From positions 111,383 through 175,382 of the forward strand of contig CAWJTR010000002.1 in assembly GCA_963845735.1 (NCBI GenBank): a DNA stretch of 64,000 nt. Direction: 5' to 3'. This document shows, piece by piece, positions 28,201 to 36,883 of the stretch (positions within the stretch are counted from its first letter, which is position 1; each line of letters begins with the position of its first letter). A model generated the notes under the pieces. That model did no database searches. It was not told the origin of the DNA and was given only the letters and a program-made list of their open reading frames with translations. This DNA is from AP-15 sp963845735. Lineage in GTDB: Bacteria > Pseudomonadota > Alphaproteobacteria > ATCC43930 > CGMCC-115725. Made by a program: the position numbers and the translations under genes.

Positions 28201-28294
28201 GCCGGCGCTCTATGTCGCCTGGTTCCGTGTCAAGGAGCCCGCGGCAGCCGAGAGGAAGGTGATGTCCAACCCTACCGTCACGGACCTGGCATGA
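25211..28294 (+). CDS. RND efflux transporter permease (AcrB/HAE family)
   Basis: A 1027-residue inner-membrane pump. Two large periplasmic loops separate transmembrane helices 1-2 and 7-8. Helix 4 carries the proton-relay Asp pair in LGLLVDDAMTTVDVM, and the C-terminal half has GILALIGMIARNAVILIEQID. It abuts the adaptor gene with no gap, and its stop overlaps the start of mnhE by 4 bp (ATGA). No TolC-like gene is in the window. Substrate unknown; it is of the short-adaptor drug or organic compound type. Confidence 0.93.
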   Translation: MQFNLSKWALENRSLVVYIMIAATIAGLAAFFSLGRDEDPPFVIKTMVVQAAWPGATLNDTLQQVTDRLERTLQETPSLDFLRSFTSPGLTTIFVNLKGDTRAAQIPAIWYDVRTSIGDMRHTLPAGVIGPGFNDKFGDVYGIIYGVTADGFSHRELKDYAEDIRSRLMQVPDVAKIEILGAQDEKIFVEFSVQQLAGLGIDRSALAAALAAQNIVSPSGVLQTGKERLILRVSGAFESERDILAVNFVANGRLIRLRDIAQVHRDYSDPPQPMFRVNGKPAIGIAISMRDGGDILTLGRNIKEAMREIKADLPLGIEPILVADQPFVVDHAIRDFTTSLWQAIAIIMAVSFVSLGIRAGAVIALSIPLTLALVFPIMEMTGIDLQRISLGALIIALGLLVDDAMTTVDVMTSRLAAGDSKEDAATFAYKTLAVPMLTGSFVTAAGFIPIGFARSSAGEYTFSIFAVVSYALILSWFVAVIFAPLLGVVLLAKPKTKPSDKPSAILGYFRGFLLGAMRARWVTIGITVAGFVAAVLASPFVARQFFPPSDRPDLLVDLSLPQNASIFASEDAAKTLDGLLAGDPDVDRWSTYVGRGAIRFYLPLNVELPNPFFTQAVVLAKDVAARERLQKKLEAELADKIPSAVNRVSPLGLGPPVGWPVQYRVSGSDISELRDIALRLAQIVASDPGARHVNFDWMEPARMVRVQIDQDQARLLGVSTQAIATVMNSVVTGQPVTQVRDGIYLVEVLTRATDEDRLSLSTLRTLQIPLQNGRTVPLSQIATFEFAQEYPLIWRRDRLPTLTVQADVAPGVLPETVVAALAPAVAKLSENLPASYRIEVGGTVEESAKSQASVFAVVPLMLFVMLSFLMLQLRSFNRLFLVLSVVPMGLIGVVAALLLFGQPLGFVAILGILALIGMIARNAVILIEQIDYELAQGLDVWNAVIEASVSRFRPIMLTAISTVLGLIPIAVTIFWGPMAIAVMGGLLVATVLTLIFLPALYVAWFRVKEPAAAERKVMSNPTVTDLA

Positions 28295-28788
28295 ACCCGG
28301 CGATCCCGCTGCGCCCGGCAGTAATGCGCGCGGTCGGATTTCTTGGCGTCTGGGTGGTTCTTTCAGGATACGCCTTAGTTGATCTATTGCCCGGGGTGAT
28401 AGCGGCGCTTGCTGCGACGTGGTCGAGCCTGCATCTGCTGCCCTCCGGGCCGAACCGCATGCAACCGCTCGCCTTGACCAAAGTCGCGCTGCGGTTCCTG
28501 CGCCAATCCCTGCTCGCCGGAGCGGATGTCGCGCGTCGCGCGCTCGACCCTAAGCTGCCGCTCGATCCGGGCTTTATACGCTACTCCACGGGCCTGCCTC
28601 CGGGTACGGCGCGAAACGCCTTCACCGCGCTGATGAGCCTGCTTCCCGGTACGGTGCCGGTTGGCTCGGACCAGAGCGGGGCGCTCGTGATCCACTGCCT
28701 CGACATCCGGCAGCCGGTGGCGGCGCAGCTCGCCGCCGAGGAAGCGCTGCTGGTCCGGGTCATGGGCGGAGCGCCGGGCAATGGCTGA
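28291..28788 (+). CDS. mnhE: Na+/H+ antiporter subunit E (MnhE/MrpE)
   Basis: A 165-residue subunit E of Mrp-type cation/proton antiporters. Two hydrophobic helices near the N-terminus are followed by a cytoplasmic domain with the family phrases TALMSLLPGTVP and VIHCLDI. ATG overlaps the RND stop and its own stop overlaps mnhF by 8 bp, which shows strict translational coupling. Confidence 0.87.
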   Translation: MNPAIPLRPAVMRAVGFLGVWVVLSGYALVDLLPGVIAALAATWSSLHLLPSGPNRMQPLALTKVALRFLRQSLLAGADVARRALDPKLPLDPGFIRYSTGLPPGTARNAFTALMSLLPGTVPVGSDQSGALVIHCLDIRQPVAAQLAAEEALLVRVMGGAPGNG

Positions 28789-29044
28789 CTTCATGATCGC
28801 CGCGGCGGCTTTTGTGCTGGCGATGGTGGCGTTGGGCCTGGTGCGTATCTTGCGCGGACCCGGCCGGGCCGATCGCATCATGGCGGCGCAGTTGCTCGGC
28901 ACCGGCGGCATTGCCGTACTGCTTCTGCTGGCGCCGGCGATCCGGGTGCCCGGCATGATCGACGTCGCGCTGGTCCTTGCATTGTTGGCAGCTTTCGTCT
29001 CGGTCGCCTTCGTCAAGGCGGCCGAGCAGACGGACGCAGCATGA
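28781..29044 (+). CDS. mnhF: Na+/H+ antiporter subunit F (MnhF/MrpF)
   Basis: An 87-residue, three-helix subunit. The typical phrase VRILRGPGRADRIMAAQLLG is followed by the conserved Asp in IDVALVLALLAFVS-like sequence (MIDVALVLALLAAF). It overlaps both mnhE (8 bp) and mnhG (4 bp, ATGA). Confidence 0.88.
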   Translation: MADFMIAAAAFVLAMVALGLVRILRGPGRADRIMAAQLLGTGGIAVLLLLAPAIRVPGMIDVALVLALLAAFVSVAFVKAAEQTDAA

Positions 29045-29334
29045 GCCTCGTGCTCGATGCCCTGACCATCATCACCGTGTCCGCCGGCGCCTTCTTTTTC
29101 CTCGCAGGCACGGTCGGGCTGCTGCGGTTTCCCGACGCGCTCAGCCGCCTTCACGCGCTGACCAAGGCGGACAATCTCGGGCTCGGCCTGGTCGTGCTCG
29201 GACTGCTGTTTCAGGTCGATGGCCCGCTCGCCGCGCTGAAGCTTATCGGCGTCTGGCTCCTCGCTTTGCTGGCCGGAGCCACCGTCACCCAACTGATTGC
29301 GCGCACCGCCCGACTGGGCGGGCCGCCCGCGTGA
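29041..29334 (+). CDS. mnhG: Na+/H+ antiporter subunit G (MnhG/MrpG)
   Basis: A 97-residue, three-helix subunit with the family signature GTVGLLRFPDALSRLHALTKADNLG. It overlaps mnhF by four bases and is followed nine bases later by the MbhD/MnhB fusion gene. Confidence 0.9.
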   Translation: MSLVLDALTIITVSAGAFFFLAGTVGLLRFPDALSRLHALTKADNLGLGLVVLGLLFQVDGPLAALKLIGVWLLALLAGATVTQLIARTARLGGPPA

Positions 29335-29343
29335 CGACCCGCC

Positions 29344-30280
29344 TTGGCTTTTGACGTCGGCCTCGCCGTATTGGTCCTCGGATTGGCCGTTTGGACCGTC
29401 GCCGCTCGCGACACATTCGCCGCGGTGGTCGGGTTTGTCGCCTTCGGGCTGCTGCTCGCGCTGGTCTGGGTGCGTCTGGCCGCGCCGGACGTCGCGCTGA
29501 CCGAGGCCGCGATCGGCGGCGGGGTGACCGGCGGGCTGCTGGTCGGCGCGAGCGCCCGATTGCGCCCGAGCGAGGCGCTGGCCGACGGCGCGGGGCCGCG
29601 GAAAATTCAGCGACTTGCGGCAGCGGTGCTGTGCACTCTGGTGACGGCGGGGCTCGCGGCGATTGTGCTGCTGTTGCCCGAGCCCGCGCCGACGCTCGCT
29701 CCTCGGGCGGCGGAAAACCTGGCGGCGACCGGCCTCGGCAATCCCGTTACCGCCGTCCTGATGGCGTACCGCGCGATCGACACGCTGCTCGAGACGGTGG
29801 TGCTGCTGCTCGCACTCCTCGGCATCTGGTCGCTGGCGCCGGACCGCGTTTGGGGCGGCTTGCCCGGCGCACTTCGTTATCCTGAGCTCAAACGGTGCGC
29901 TGACGTTTCTCGCACAGCTGCTGGCGCCGGTCGGGATACTCGTCGGCATCCATATCTTTTGGATCGGCTCGATTGCTCCCGGGGGTGAATTCCAAGGTGC
30001 AACGATCCTCGCCGCCATGTGGATTCTCGCCATGATGGCTGGGCTCGTCGACGCACCTGCGGTGAGCCGGCGTTGGTTGCGGCTTGTGCTGGTCGCAGGG
30101 CCGGCGACTTTCCTCGCGATCGGGCTTGCCGGCTTCGCGATGGCGGGCGCCTTCCTGGCATATCCGGAATCCCACGCCAAGCTGTTGATTGTGACGATCG
30201 AGGTGCCGGTGACGCTGTCGATCGCGGCGACGCTCGCCCTGTTGGTGGCCGGTCCGCCGGAACGGGCGGAGCAGCGATGA
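29344..30280 (+). CDS. MbhD (DUF4040)-MnhB fusion antiporter subunit, frameshifted
   Basis: The first part (to about 29865) is a DUF4040/MbhD-type domain matching the C-terminal part of MrpA: LLALVWVRLAAPDVALTEAAIGGGVTGGLL. After a one-base frame break near 29868 the second part is an MnhB domain: ALTFLAQLLAPVGILVGIHIF and SIAPGGEFQGATILAA, with an MWILAMM stretch. Dropping the surplus base gives one 311-residue protein, so I read it as a fusion. The start is TTG at 29344, nine bases after the mnhG stop. The stop overlaps mnhC by four bases. Confidence 0.8.
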
Positions 30281-30585
30281 GCGCCGCGACGCTCTATGGG
30301 TTGTGCAGCGCCGTTCTGGTTGGCCTGGGTCTGTTCGGCCTGATCGCGCATCCGCAGCCGCTCCGCAAGATCGTCGGCTTCAACCTGATCGGCGGGGGTG
30401 TGTTTCTGCTGTTCGGGGTCGTCGCCCGCAGAGGCGCCGCCGCCGGGTTCGGCGGCGACCCGGTGCCGCAGGCGTTGGTCATCACCGGCATCGTCGTCGC
30501 CTTTTCGGCGACAGCGCTGGCGGTGACGCTGGTGCTGCGGCTTTTTCAGCAGACGGGGCAAGCGACCTTGGCGTCGGATGAATAG
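30277..30585 (+). CDS. mnhC: Na+/H+ antiporter subunit C (MnhC/NuoK-like)
   Basis: A 102-residue NuoK homologue with three helices; GGGVFLLFGVVARR and the DPVPQALVITGIVVAFSATA phrase are diagnostic of MnhC. ATG at 30277 overlaps the preceding stop. Confidence 0.88.
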   Translation: MSAATLYGLCSAVLVGLGLFGLIAHPQPLRKIVGFNLIGGGVFLLFGVVARRGAAAGFGGDPVPQALVITGIVVAFSATALAVTLVLRLFQQTGQATLASDE

Positions 30586-30594
30586 CCAACCCTG

Positions 30595-32108
30595 ATGCCG
30601 AATTCTGCAACGCCAGGCGGGTTCCTGCTTGTTCTGGCGATCGTCCTTCCCGGTGATGGGCTTGCTCCTGGCGCTCTTTCTCGGCGGGCGCTATGCGGAG
30701 CGCGTCGCCCTCGCGGTAATGCCGGTCGGGCTCGCCGTCGCGATCGCGGTTGCTGCCGGCGTCTGGCGCTCCCGCAACGTGTTGCAATATTTCGTCGGCG
30801 GTTGGGCGCCGCCGCTCGGCGTGGCGTTGCGGGCGGACGGCTTTTCCGCGGTAATGGTGGTGACGACGGCACTGCTGATCCCGGCCATCGGGCTGTTCGC
30901 ACGAGCGCAATTTCCGACGCCAGCCAAATACGGAAGCGCGGGCGCCGCTGATCTTCTGGACATTGCTGCTGGCCGTCTGGGCGGCGATGAACGCCGTGTT
31001 CTTCGGCGCCGATCTGTTCAATCTCTATGTCGCCCTCGAGCTGCTGACTTTCGCCGCCGTGCCGTTGGTCTGCCTGGACGGCCGCGCCGAGACCTTGGCG
31101 GCCGCATTGCGCTACCTGCTCTTTGCGCTGCTCGGCTCCGTCCTCTATCTGCTCGGGACCGTGCTGTTGTACGGCGCTTACGGCACGCTCGATATCGTCC
31201 TTTTATCCAGCCGGGTCCATGGGGAGCCGGTCGCCTGGGCGGCGCTGTCGCTGATGACGGCGGGGCTGCTGGCCAAGGGCGCGCTCTACCCGCTGCATTT
31301 GTGGCTGCCGCCCGCCCATGCCGGTGCGCCTGCTCCGGCCAGCGCCGTGCTGTCGGGGCTCGTGGTAAAGGCGCCGTTCTTTCTGGTGGTCCGGCTGTGG
31401 TTCGACGTCATGCCCAGGCTGCCCGACCATGCAGCGGCGCAGGTGCTCGGCATCCTGGCCGCCGCGGCGATCCTGTTCGGCAGCGTGATCGCCCTGCGGC
31501 AGGTCCGGCTGAAGCTCTTGATCGCCTACTCGACGGTGGCGCAGATCGGCTATTTGTTCCTGATTTTCCCGCTTGCCGGGGGCGCCGAGATCGGCCATCC
31601 CTGGGGCAGTTCCGCCTGGACCGGCGGCGTGCTTCAGGCCATCTCCCACGCTTTTGCCAAGGCCGCCATGTTCATGGCAGCCGGGCTGGTATACGAAGCG
31701 CTCGGGCACGACCGGATCGCGGGGCTCGCGGGCATCGGCCGGGCCCTGCCGATCACCGTCTTTGCGTTCGGCCTCGGCGGGATGTCGCTGATGGGTCTAC
31801 CGCCCAGCGGGGGCTTCGTGGCGAAAGCAATGTTGCTGACAGCGGCGGTTGGGGAGGGCCAGTGGTGGTGGGCGCTGGTCATCCTGGTGGGCGGGCTGCT
31901 TGCTGGGGGTTATGTGTTCCGTGTGCTGGCCCGAGCGCTGGCCGACCCGGATGAGCCGTTGACCTTGGTCGCAGAGATATCTCGCACCCGGCAGGCAGTG
32001 GTATTGGCGGTGGCGCTGGTTGCGCTGATGCTGGGCTTTGTACCGCTGCGGCCCTCGGGATTGCTGCTGATCGGCCGTCCGGACGCAGCCGTAATGGACT
32101 TCAAGTGA
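30595..32108 (+). CDS. mnhD: Na+/H+ antiporter subunit D (MnhD/NuoN-like), two frameshifts
   Basis: Proton-conducting antiporter subunit. The N-terminus MPNSATPGGFLLVLAIVLP is in frame one. After a surplus base near 30650 it continues VMGLLLALFLGGRYAERVA. After another near 30942 it continues PLIFWTLLLAVWAAMNAVFF through the conserved core: LLAKGALYPLHLWLPPAHAGAP (helix with the key Lys), PASAVLSGLVVKAPF and LIAYSTVAQIGYL. Removing both bases restores 503 residues, the normal size. It is probably intact in the organism. Confidence 0.83.
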
Positions 32109-32161
32109 AGCGCGGCTCACCGCCGGCAACTCTCTATCGTGGTCGCCGGTTAGACTGAACC

Positions 32162-33814
32162 TTGCGCGGGAGCTTCCGGCTGGTGATCACCGCAGACGCG
32201 TTGCTTGTCGCTGCGCTGGCGGCACCGCTGGTAATGCTGTTGGCCTGCCTGTCACGCCGTCTGAGGGACCGCATGCCGGCGGCGTTGGCGTTCGCCCCGA
32301 TACCGGCGCTGGCGGCGGCGCTGCTCGCCCCTGGCGGCGCGCCGCTGGTGTTATTCCCGCCGCCGTTGCGTATGACCCTGACACTTGACGTGCCTGCGGC
32401 GATGCTGCTCGGGGTCGCGGCACTGCTGTGGATCGTCGCCGGCGCCTACGCCGCGACCTATTTGCGCGGCAAGCCGAATGCCGGACGCTTTGCCGAGTGG
32501 TGGCTGCTGACCCTGTCCGGCAGCCTCGGCGTCTTCATGGCCGCAGACCTGGTGAGCTTTTATCTGACTTATTCCGTCGTCAGCCTCGCCGCTTATGGTC
32601 TGGTCGTGCATGACGGCACACCCGGCGCCCGGCGGGCCGGCGGCGTGTATGTCGCGCTTGCGGTGCTGGGCGAGGCCTTTTTGCTGATGGCGTTTGTGTT
32701 CATGGCGGAAGCCACTCCGAACGGCAGCCTGCTGATACGCGATGCCGTGGCGGCGCTGCCTGCGTCGCCGTGGCGCGATGCCTCGCTGGCGCTGCTGATC
32801 CTGGGCTTCGGCTTGAAGATTGGCCTGGTGCCGGGCCATGTGTGGATGCCGCTTGCCTATCCCGCGGCGCCGATCCCTGCCGCTTCCGTGCTGAGCGGTG
32901 CGGCGGTCAAGGCCGGCGTGATCGGGCTGATCCGCTTTTTGCCGCTCGGAGTGGCCATGCCGGCATGGGGCGAAGCGCTGGCCGCCGCGGGAATGTTCTC
33001 GGCCTTCTACGGTGTCGTGGTCGGGATCACCCAAGACAATCCGAGGACGGTACTGGCCTATTCCAGCGTCAGCCAGATGGGGTTGCTGGCGGCGGTGCTC
33101 GGCATGGGGTGGGCCGCGGGCGACGCCGGCGCCGGGCTGGGAGCCAGCTTCTCGGCGGCGCATCACATCCTCGTCAAGGGCGGGCTGTTTCTCGCGATCG
33201 GCGTTGCCGCTGCAACTCGGCCGCGCTTATGGCCGGTGTTGTTGCCGGCGGCGGTCTTGGCGCTGGGGCTCGGCGGCCTGCCCCTCACCGGGGGCGCTCT
33301 GGCGAAGCTGGCGGTGAAGGCGGAGTTTGGAAAGGGTTTTGTCGGGGTGCTGGCGGCGTTGTCGGCGGCCGGCAGCACATTGCTGATGCTGCATTTCCTT
33401 CGCCGTCTCGCCGCGACCGGGGCAACGGATTCCGAGGGAGCGTCACCGACCGGGCTTATCTGGCCCTGGCTGGCGATCGCGTTCGCCGCGGTTGCAATTC
33501 CCTGGCTGCTCTATCCGATGGCCAAAAGCGGCACGCGGCTCGATGCTCTCGCCCCCGGTGAGCTCTGGGCGGGGCTGTGGCCGGTTTTGCTCGGAGCGGT
33601 TTTCGCGGCCGGGTTGTGGCGCTGGGGAGGGAGGCTGCCGCGGGTGCCGGAGGGGGATATCGTGGTGGCGGGCGAAGCTGCAGTCCGCGCGGCCGCCACC
33701 TGGAGCGAGGCGATCGAGCGGGCCGATGGCTGGCTGCGGCAATGGCCGGTCGCGAGCTCGTCGCTGCTGGCTGTCGCTATACTGCTCGGCGCCGCGATGC
33801 TGGCGTGGCGTTAA
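32162..33814 (+). CDS. Second proton-conducting antiporter subunit (MnhD/HyfB-like)
   Basis: A 550-residue, about 14-helix member of the NuoL/M/N-MrpA/D family. Core motifs are GLKIGLVPGHVWMPLAYPAAP, PAASVLSGAAVKAGV, TVLAYSSVSQMGLLAAVLG and the His-rich SAAHHILVKGGLF. It is shorter than MrpA (about 800) and lacks MrpA's C-terminal part, which is present here as the separate MbhD domain. It starts 53 bp after mnhD. Gene order E-F-G-MbhD/B-C-D resembles the antiporter module of membrane-bound hydrogenases, but no hydrogenase gene follows. Confidence 0.82.
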   Translation: MRGSFRLVITADALLVAALAAPLVMLLACLSRRLRDRMPAALAFAPIPALAAALLAPGGAPLVLFPPPLRMTLTLDVPAAMLLGVAALLWIVAGAYAATYLRGKPNAGRFAEWWLLTLSGSLGVFMAADLVSFYLTYSVVSLAAYGLVVHDGTPGARRAGGVYVALAVLGEAFLLMAFVFMAEATPNGSLLIRDAVAALPASPWRDASLALLILGFGLKIGLVPGHVWMPLAYPAAPIPAASVLSGAAVKAGVIGLIRFLPLGVAMPAWGEALAAAGMFSAFYGVVVGITQDNPRTVLAYSSVSQMGLLAAVLGMGWAAGDAGAGLGASFSAAHHILVKGGLFLAIGVAAATRPRLWPVLLPAAVLALGLGGLPLTGGALAKLAVKAEFGKGFVGVLAALSAAGSTLLMLHFLRRLAATGATDSEGASPTGLIWPWLAIAFAAVAIPWLLYPMAKSGTRLDALAPGELWAGLWPVLLGAVFAAGLWRWGGRLPRVPEGDIVVAGEAAVRAAATWSEAIERADGWLRQWPVASSSLLAVAILLGAAMLAWR

Positions 33815-33840
33815 CTCCCGACCGATGATCAAGGCCGGCC

Positions 33841-34908
33841 GTGGATCTCGATAGCCCTGCAAATCCGACCGGCGACCGCACGCTCCGCCTCGCGGCGCTG
33901 ACCTGCGCCATCATCCTCACGCTCGCCGCCTTGTATCTGGCGCGCGGCGTCATGACGCCGGTGGCCTTCGCGCTGTTCATCATCGCGCTGGTTTGGCCAC
34001 TGCAACGGCGGCTGAAGACGCGCCTGCCACAGCTGGTGGCGATCCTGCTGACAGCCGCGGTCGCACTCTTCGCGATCGGTATCGGCTGCTGGCTGATCGT
34101 GTGGGGTTTCGGCAGGATCGCGCAGTGGGTCATCGCCAATTCCGCGCGGCTACAAGGCCTGTACCTGCACCTGGCCGACCTGTTGGAGCAGCGCGGGCTC
34201 TACGCCGCCGAGCTGATCGCCGAGCAATTCAACATGTCATGGATTGTCGGCGTCGTGCGCGGGATCGGCGCCAGCCTGCAGGGCATCGTCAGCTTCGCGC
34301 TCGTGACCTTTATATTCGTCATCCTCGGCTTGCTCGAATTGGAGCCGCTCGGGCGGCGCCTCGGCCGGATCGGCGACGGAACCTTTGGTGCGGCCGCCAT
34401 TGATGTCGCTGCTCAAATCGCCGGCAGGCTGCAGACTTATATGCTCGTGCGTTTCGGCATGAGCGTGCTGACCGGGCTCGGCTTCTGGGCTTTTACCGCG
34501 GCCTACGGGCTCGAGCTCCAGCGCGAGTGGGGCGTAATCGCCTTTGTTCTGAATTTCATCCCGTTCATCGGATCGTTCATCGCCACTTTGCTCCCCACTC
34601 TGTTTGCCGCCGCGCAATACGAATCGTTTTCGTCGGCCGTTTGGGTATTTCTCGGACTTAACGTCGTCCAATTCGTCGTCGGCAGCTACATCGAGCCGCG
34701 TGTCGCCGGGGCGGCGGTTTCGATCTCTCCCTTCATGGTGCTGTTCGCGGTGTTTTTTTGGGCGATGCTGTGGGGCATCGCCGGCGCCTTTATCGGCGTC
34801 CCGATCCTGATCGCGCTGGCGAGCCTTTGCGCGAAAAATCCGGCGACCCGCGGTATCGCGATCGCGCTCTCGGCAGATGCCGCGACGGATGACCGGGCAA
34901 ACCGGTAG
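33841..34908 (+). CDS. AI-2E family transporter (PerM/UPF0118)
   Basis: A 355-residue membrane protein with about eight helices. Family phrases include LARGVMTPVAFALFIIALVWPLQ near the N-terminus, and FVLNFIPFIGSFIA and IEPRVAGAAVSISPFMVLFAVFFWAMLWGIAGAFIGVPI in the C-terminal half. Members export autoinducer-2 or act as Na+/H+ antiporters; the position 26 bp after an antiporter operon makes an ion role attractive but unproven. GTG start at 33841. Confidence 0.85.
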   Translation: MDLDSPANPTGDRTLRLAALTCAIILTLAALYLARGVMTPVAFALFIIALVWPLQRRLKTRLPQLVAILLTAAVALFAIGIGCWLIVWGFGRIAQWVIANSARLQGLYLHLADLLEQRGLYAAELIAEQFNMSWIVGVVRGIGASLQGIVSFALVTFIFVILGLLELEPLGRRLGRIGDGTFGAAAIDVAAQIAGRLQTYMLVRFGMSVLTGLGFWAFTAAYGLELQREWGVIAFVLNFIPFIGSFIATLLPTLFAAAQYESFSSAVWVFLGLNVVQFVVGSYIEPRVAGAAVSISPFMVLFAVFFWAMLWGIAGAFIGVPILIALASLCAKNPATRGIAIALSADAATDDRANR

Positions 34909-35102
34909 GCACAGGGCGGGCGCGCCTCGCCAGACGGTTTTTCCACCGCTTAGACGAGGATCCGGCGCATGTGCCGGTCGCGAAGCGGCTCGGAAATTCA
35001 ACCGGGATTGACATCATAGCGTCAGTCGAGGCTCGTCTCCGAGCCTTAGGGTTGGCGTCTCGGGTGTGATTCCCGATCATCGCCGCACCTTAGGGAGGGG
35101 AC

Positions 35103-36839
35103 TTGCGGGTTTGGGATTTGCGGCGTGGTGACGACGACGATAACTGCACCAGCCCGCACGGTCGCGGTCTCCGCAGCCTCGTCTTCTCGGCAGCGCTGGA
35201 GTTCAATTATCTAAAGGCGCCGATCGGCTTCATCGCGCTTATCGTCGCCCCGGCTTTGCTCATCGGCATCGCGCCGTCGGTCGTGATCGACTATGGGCGC
35301 CTGATGTTTCACACATCATATCTAGCCGGATACAGCCCGATCGTTGGGCTCGCCTTATTTTTGGTGCTGGCCGGAGCTGCCTTCTGGATCGGCCGGCCGC
35401 TTGCGGCCATGGCGTTCGATAATTTCTGGCATCTCCACTACAGCCTGGTGCTGCCGATCCTTGTTGCGTTGCGAGAGCTGCTGCGATCGATGGCCGAGCG
35501 GTTCGGCCGTCGGTCGGTTACTCCGGAACAGCTCGCTCGCGGACGGAAAATCTGCGGCATCGCCACCGCAATGCTGGTCGTTGCCGGGGGCCTCGCGCTG
35601 GCGGCGACCGTAGAAGTTTCGCTCGGTCTCCAGCTCGTCGACATCTTGCATGTCCAATTTTGGACCGTGGCGAGGGCGGCGCTGGGCAATGCGGCGGTGG
35701 TCCTCGGGCTGGCCGCCGCCATCGAGAGCCTTTATTGGATATGGCGCGAGTTCTCGCTCGACAGCCTGGCCCGCGACTGGATGCCTAGTCCGCCGGGCGC
35801 CGGCGCGTCGCTCGTTCGTGTCGCGCATCTGTCGGATCTCCATGTGGTCGGCGAGCGTTACGGCTATCGCATGGAAGCCGGGACAGACGGTCCGCGCGGC
35901 AACCGGTGTATTCGCAGCGCGCTGCGCAAGCTGTCCGCGATTCATGCTTCGACCCCTCTGGATCGTGTGCTGATGACCGGAGACATCACCGACGCCGGGA
36001 CCCGGGCCGAATGGGCGGCGTTTATCGACCTGCTGCGCGGCTGCCCCGAGTTACGCCGGCGGCTGTCCCTGGTTCCGGGTAACCATGACGTCAACATTAT
36101 CGATCGTACCAACCCCGGGCGTCTGGATCTGCCGTGGAGCGCGGGCCAATCGCTGCGCAAGCTCCGCGTGGTTCTTGCGCTCGACGCCTTCGGGGGAGAC
36201 CGCGCTCATGTCGTGGACCACGGCTCCGGCGCGCTGGGTCCGACGCTCGGGGACTACCTGCGGCAAGGCAGGCGCGCCGAGCTGCTGCGCGCGCTGGCCG
36301 AACGAGGCGTCACCCGCGGACGCCGGGAAATGGCGAAAGTGTGGGAAGCGATCTTTCCGCTGGTCGAACCCCCGGGGCCGGATGATGAATACGGTCTGAT
36401 CCTGCTCAATTCGAACGCCCGCAGCCATTTCTCGCTGACCAACGCAATCGGCGTCGTCAGTCCGTCGCAAATCAAGGCGCTGAAATTGGTTCTGCAAAAG
36501 ACTTCCCCTCGCCCGTGGCTCATTCTGCTCCATCATCAGATCGTCGAATATCCGGTGGTTTCGATCAGCCTGCGTGAGCGCATCGGCCTGGCATTGATCA
36601 ATGCGCCGGATCTCGTAGCGGTTCTGGCGCCGCATGCACGGCGTGTTATCGTGCTCCACGGCCATCGCCATAGGGATTGGGTCGGCGTTTGCGGTAACAT
36701 CGTCTTGTGCTCCGCGCCGTCGACCTCGCTAGGCGCCGAAGGCGTGGACAAATATCGCGGCAGCTTTCACATTCATCAGCTGTCGGTCGAGGCCAGCGGT
36801 CTTCGGCTGACCGCAACCGAGCGCGTCAGCGTCTCGTAG
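35103..36839 (+). CDS. Metallophosphoesterase with N-terminal membrane domain
   Basis: A 578-residue protein. The first about 230 residues hold several hydrophobic helices (35-60, 80-98, 150-170, 195-215). A calcineurin-like phosphoesterase domain follows with a full metal set: DLH at 245-247, GDIT near 293, GNHD near 327, HH near 478 and GHRH at 520-523. The domain probably faces the cytoplasm. The TTG start has GGGAGGGG immediately upstream. The substrate is unknown; membrane-tethered relatives hydrolyse UDP-sugars, cyclic nucleotides or lipids. Confidence 0.85.
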   Translation: MRVWDLRRGDDDDNCTSPHGRGLRSLVFSAALEFNYLKAPIGFIALIVAPALLIGIAPSVVIDYGRLMFHTSYLAGYSPIVGLALFLVLAGAAFWIGRPLAAMAFDNFWHLHYSLVLPILVALRELLRSMAERFGRRSVTPEQLARGRKICGIATAMLVVAGGLALAATVEVSLGLQLVDILHVQFWTVARAALGNAAVVLGLAAAIESLYWIWREFSLDSLARDWMPSPPGAGASLVRVAHLSDLHVVGERYGYRMEAGTDGPRGNRCIRSALRKLSAIHASTPLDRVLMTGDITDAGTRAEWAAFIDLLRGCPELRRRLSLVPGNHDVNIIDRTNPGRLDLPWSAGQSLRKLRVVLALDAFGGDRAHVVDHGSGALGPTLGDYLRQGRRAELLRALAERGVTRGRREMAKVWEAIFPLVEPPGPDDEYGLILLNSNARSHFSLTNAIGVVSPSQIKALKLVLQKTSPRPWLILLHHQIVEYPVVSISLRERIGLALINAPDLVAVLAPHARRVIVLHGHRHRDWVGVCGNIVLCSAPSTSLGAEGVDKYRGSFHIHQLSVEASGLRLTATERVSVS

Positions 36840-36883
36840 AACCCCACCTCGTGGGATTCAGGTAATCACCAAGGGAGGATAGC

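Noticed and set aside
28384..30561. A 725-residue open frame on the minus strand across the mnh genes
   Set aside because: It is antisense to overlapping mnhE-F-G-B-C genes that have clear family motifs. Its translation is Arg/Gln/Ala-rich low-complexity text with no recognisable domain, the usual shadow in GC-rich DNA.
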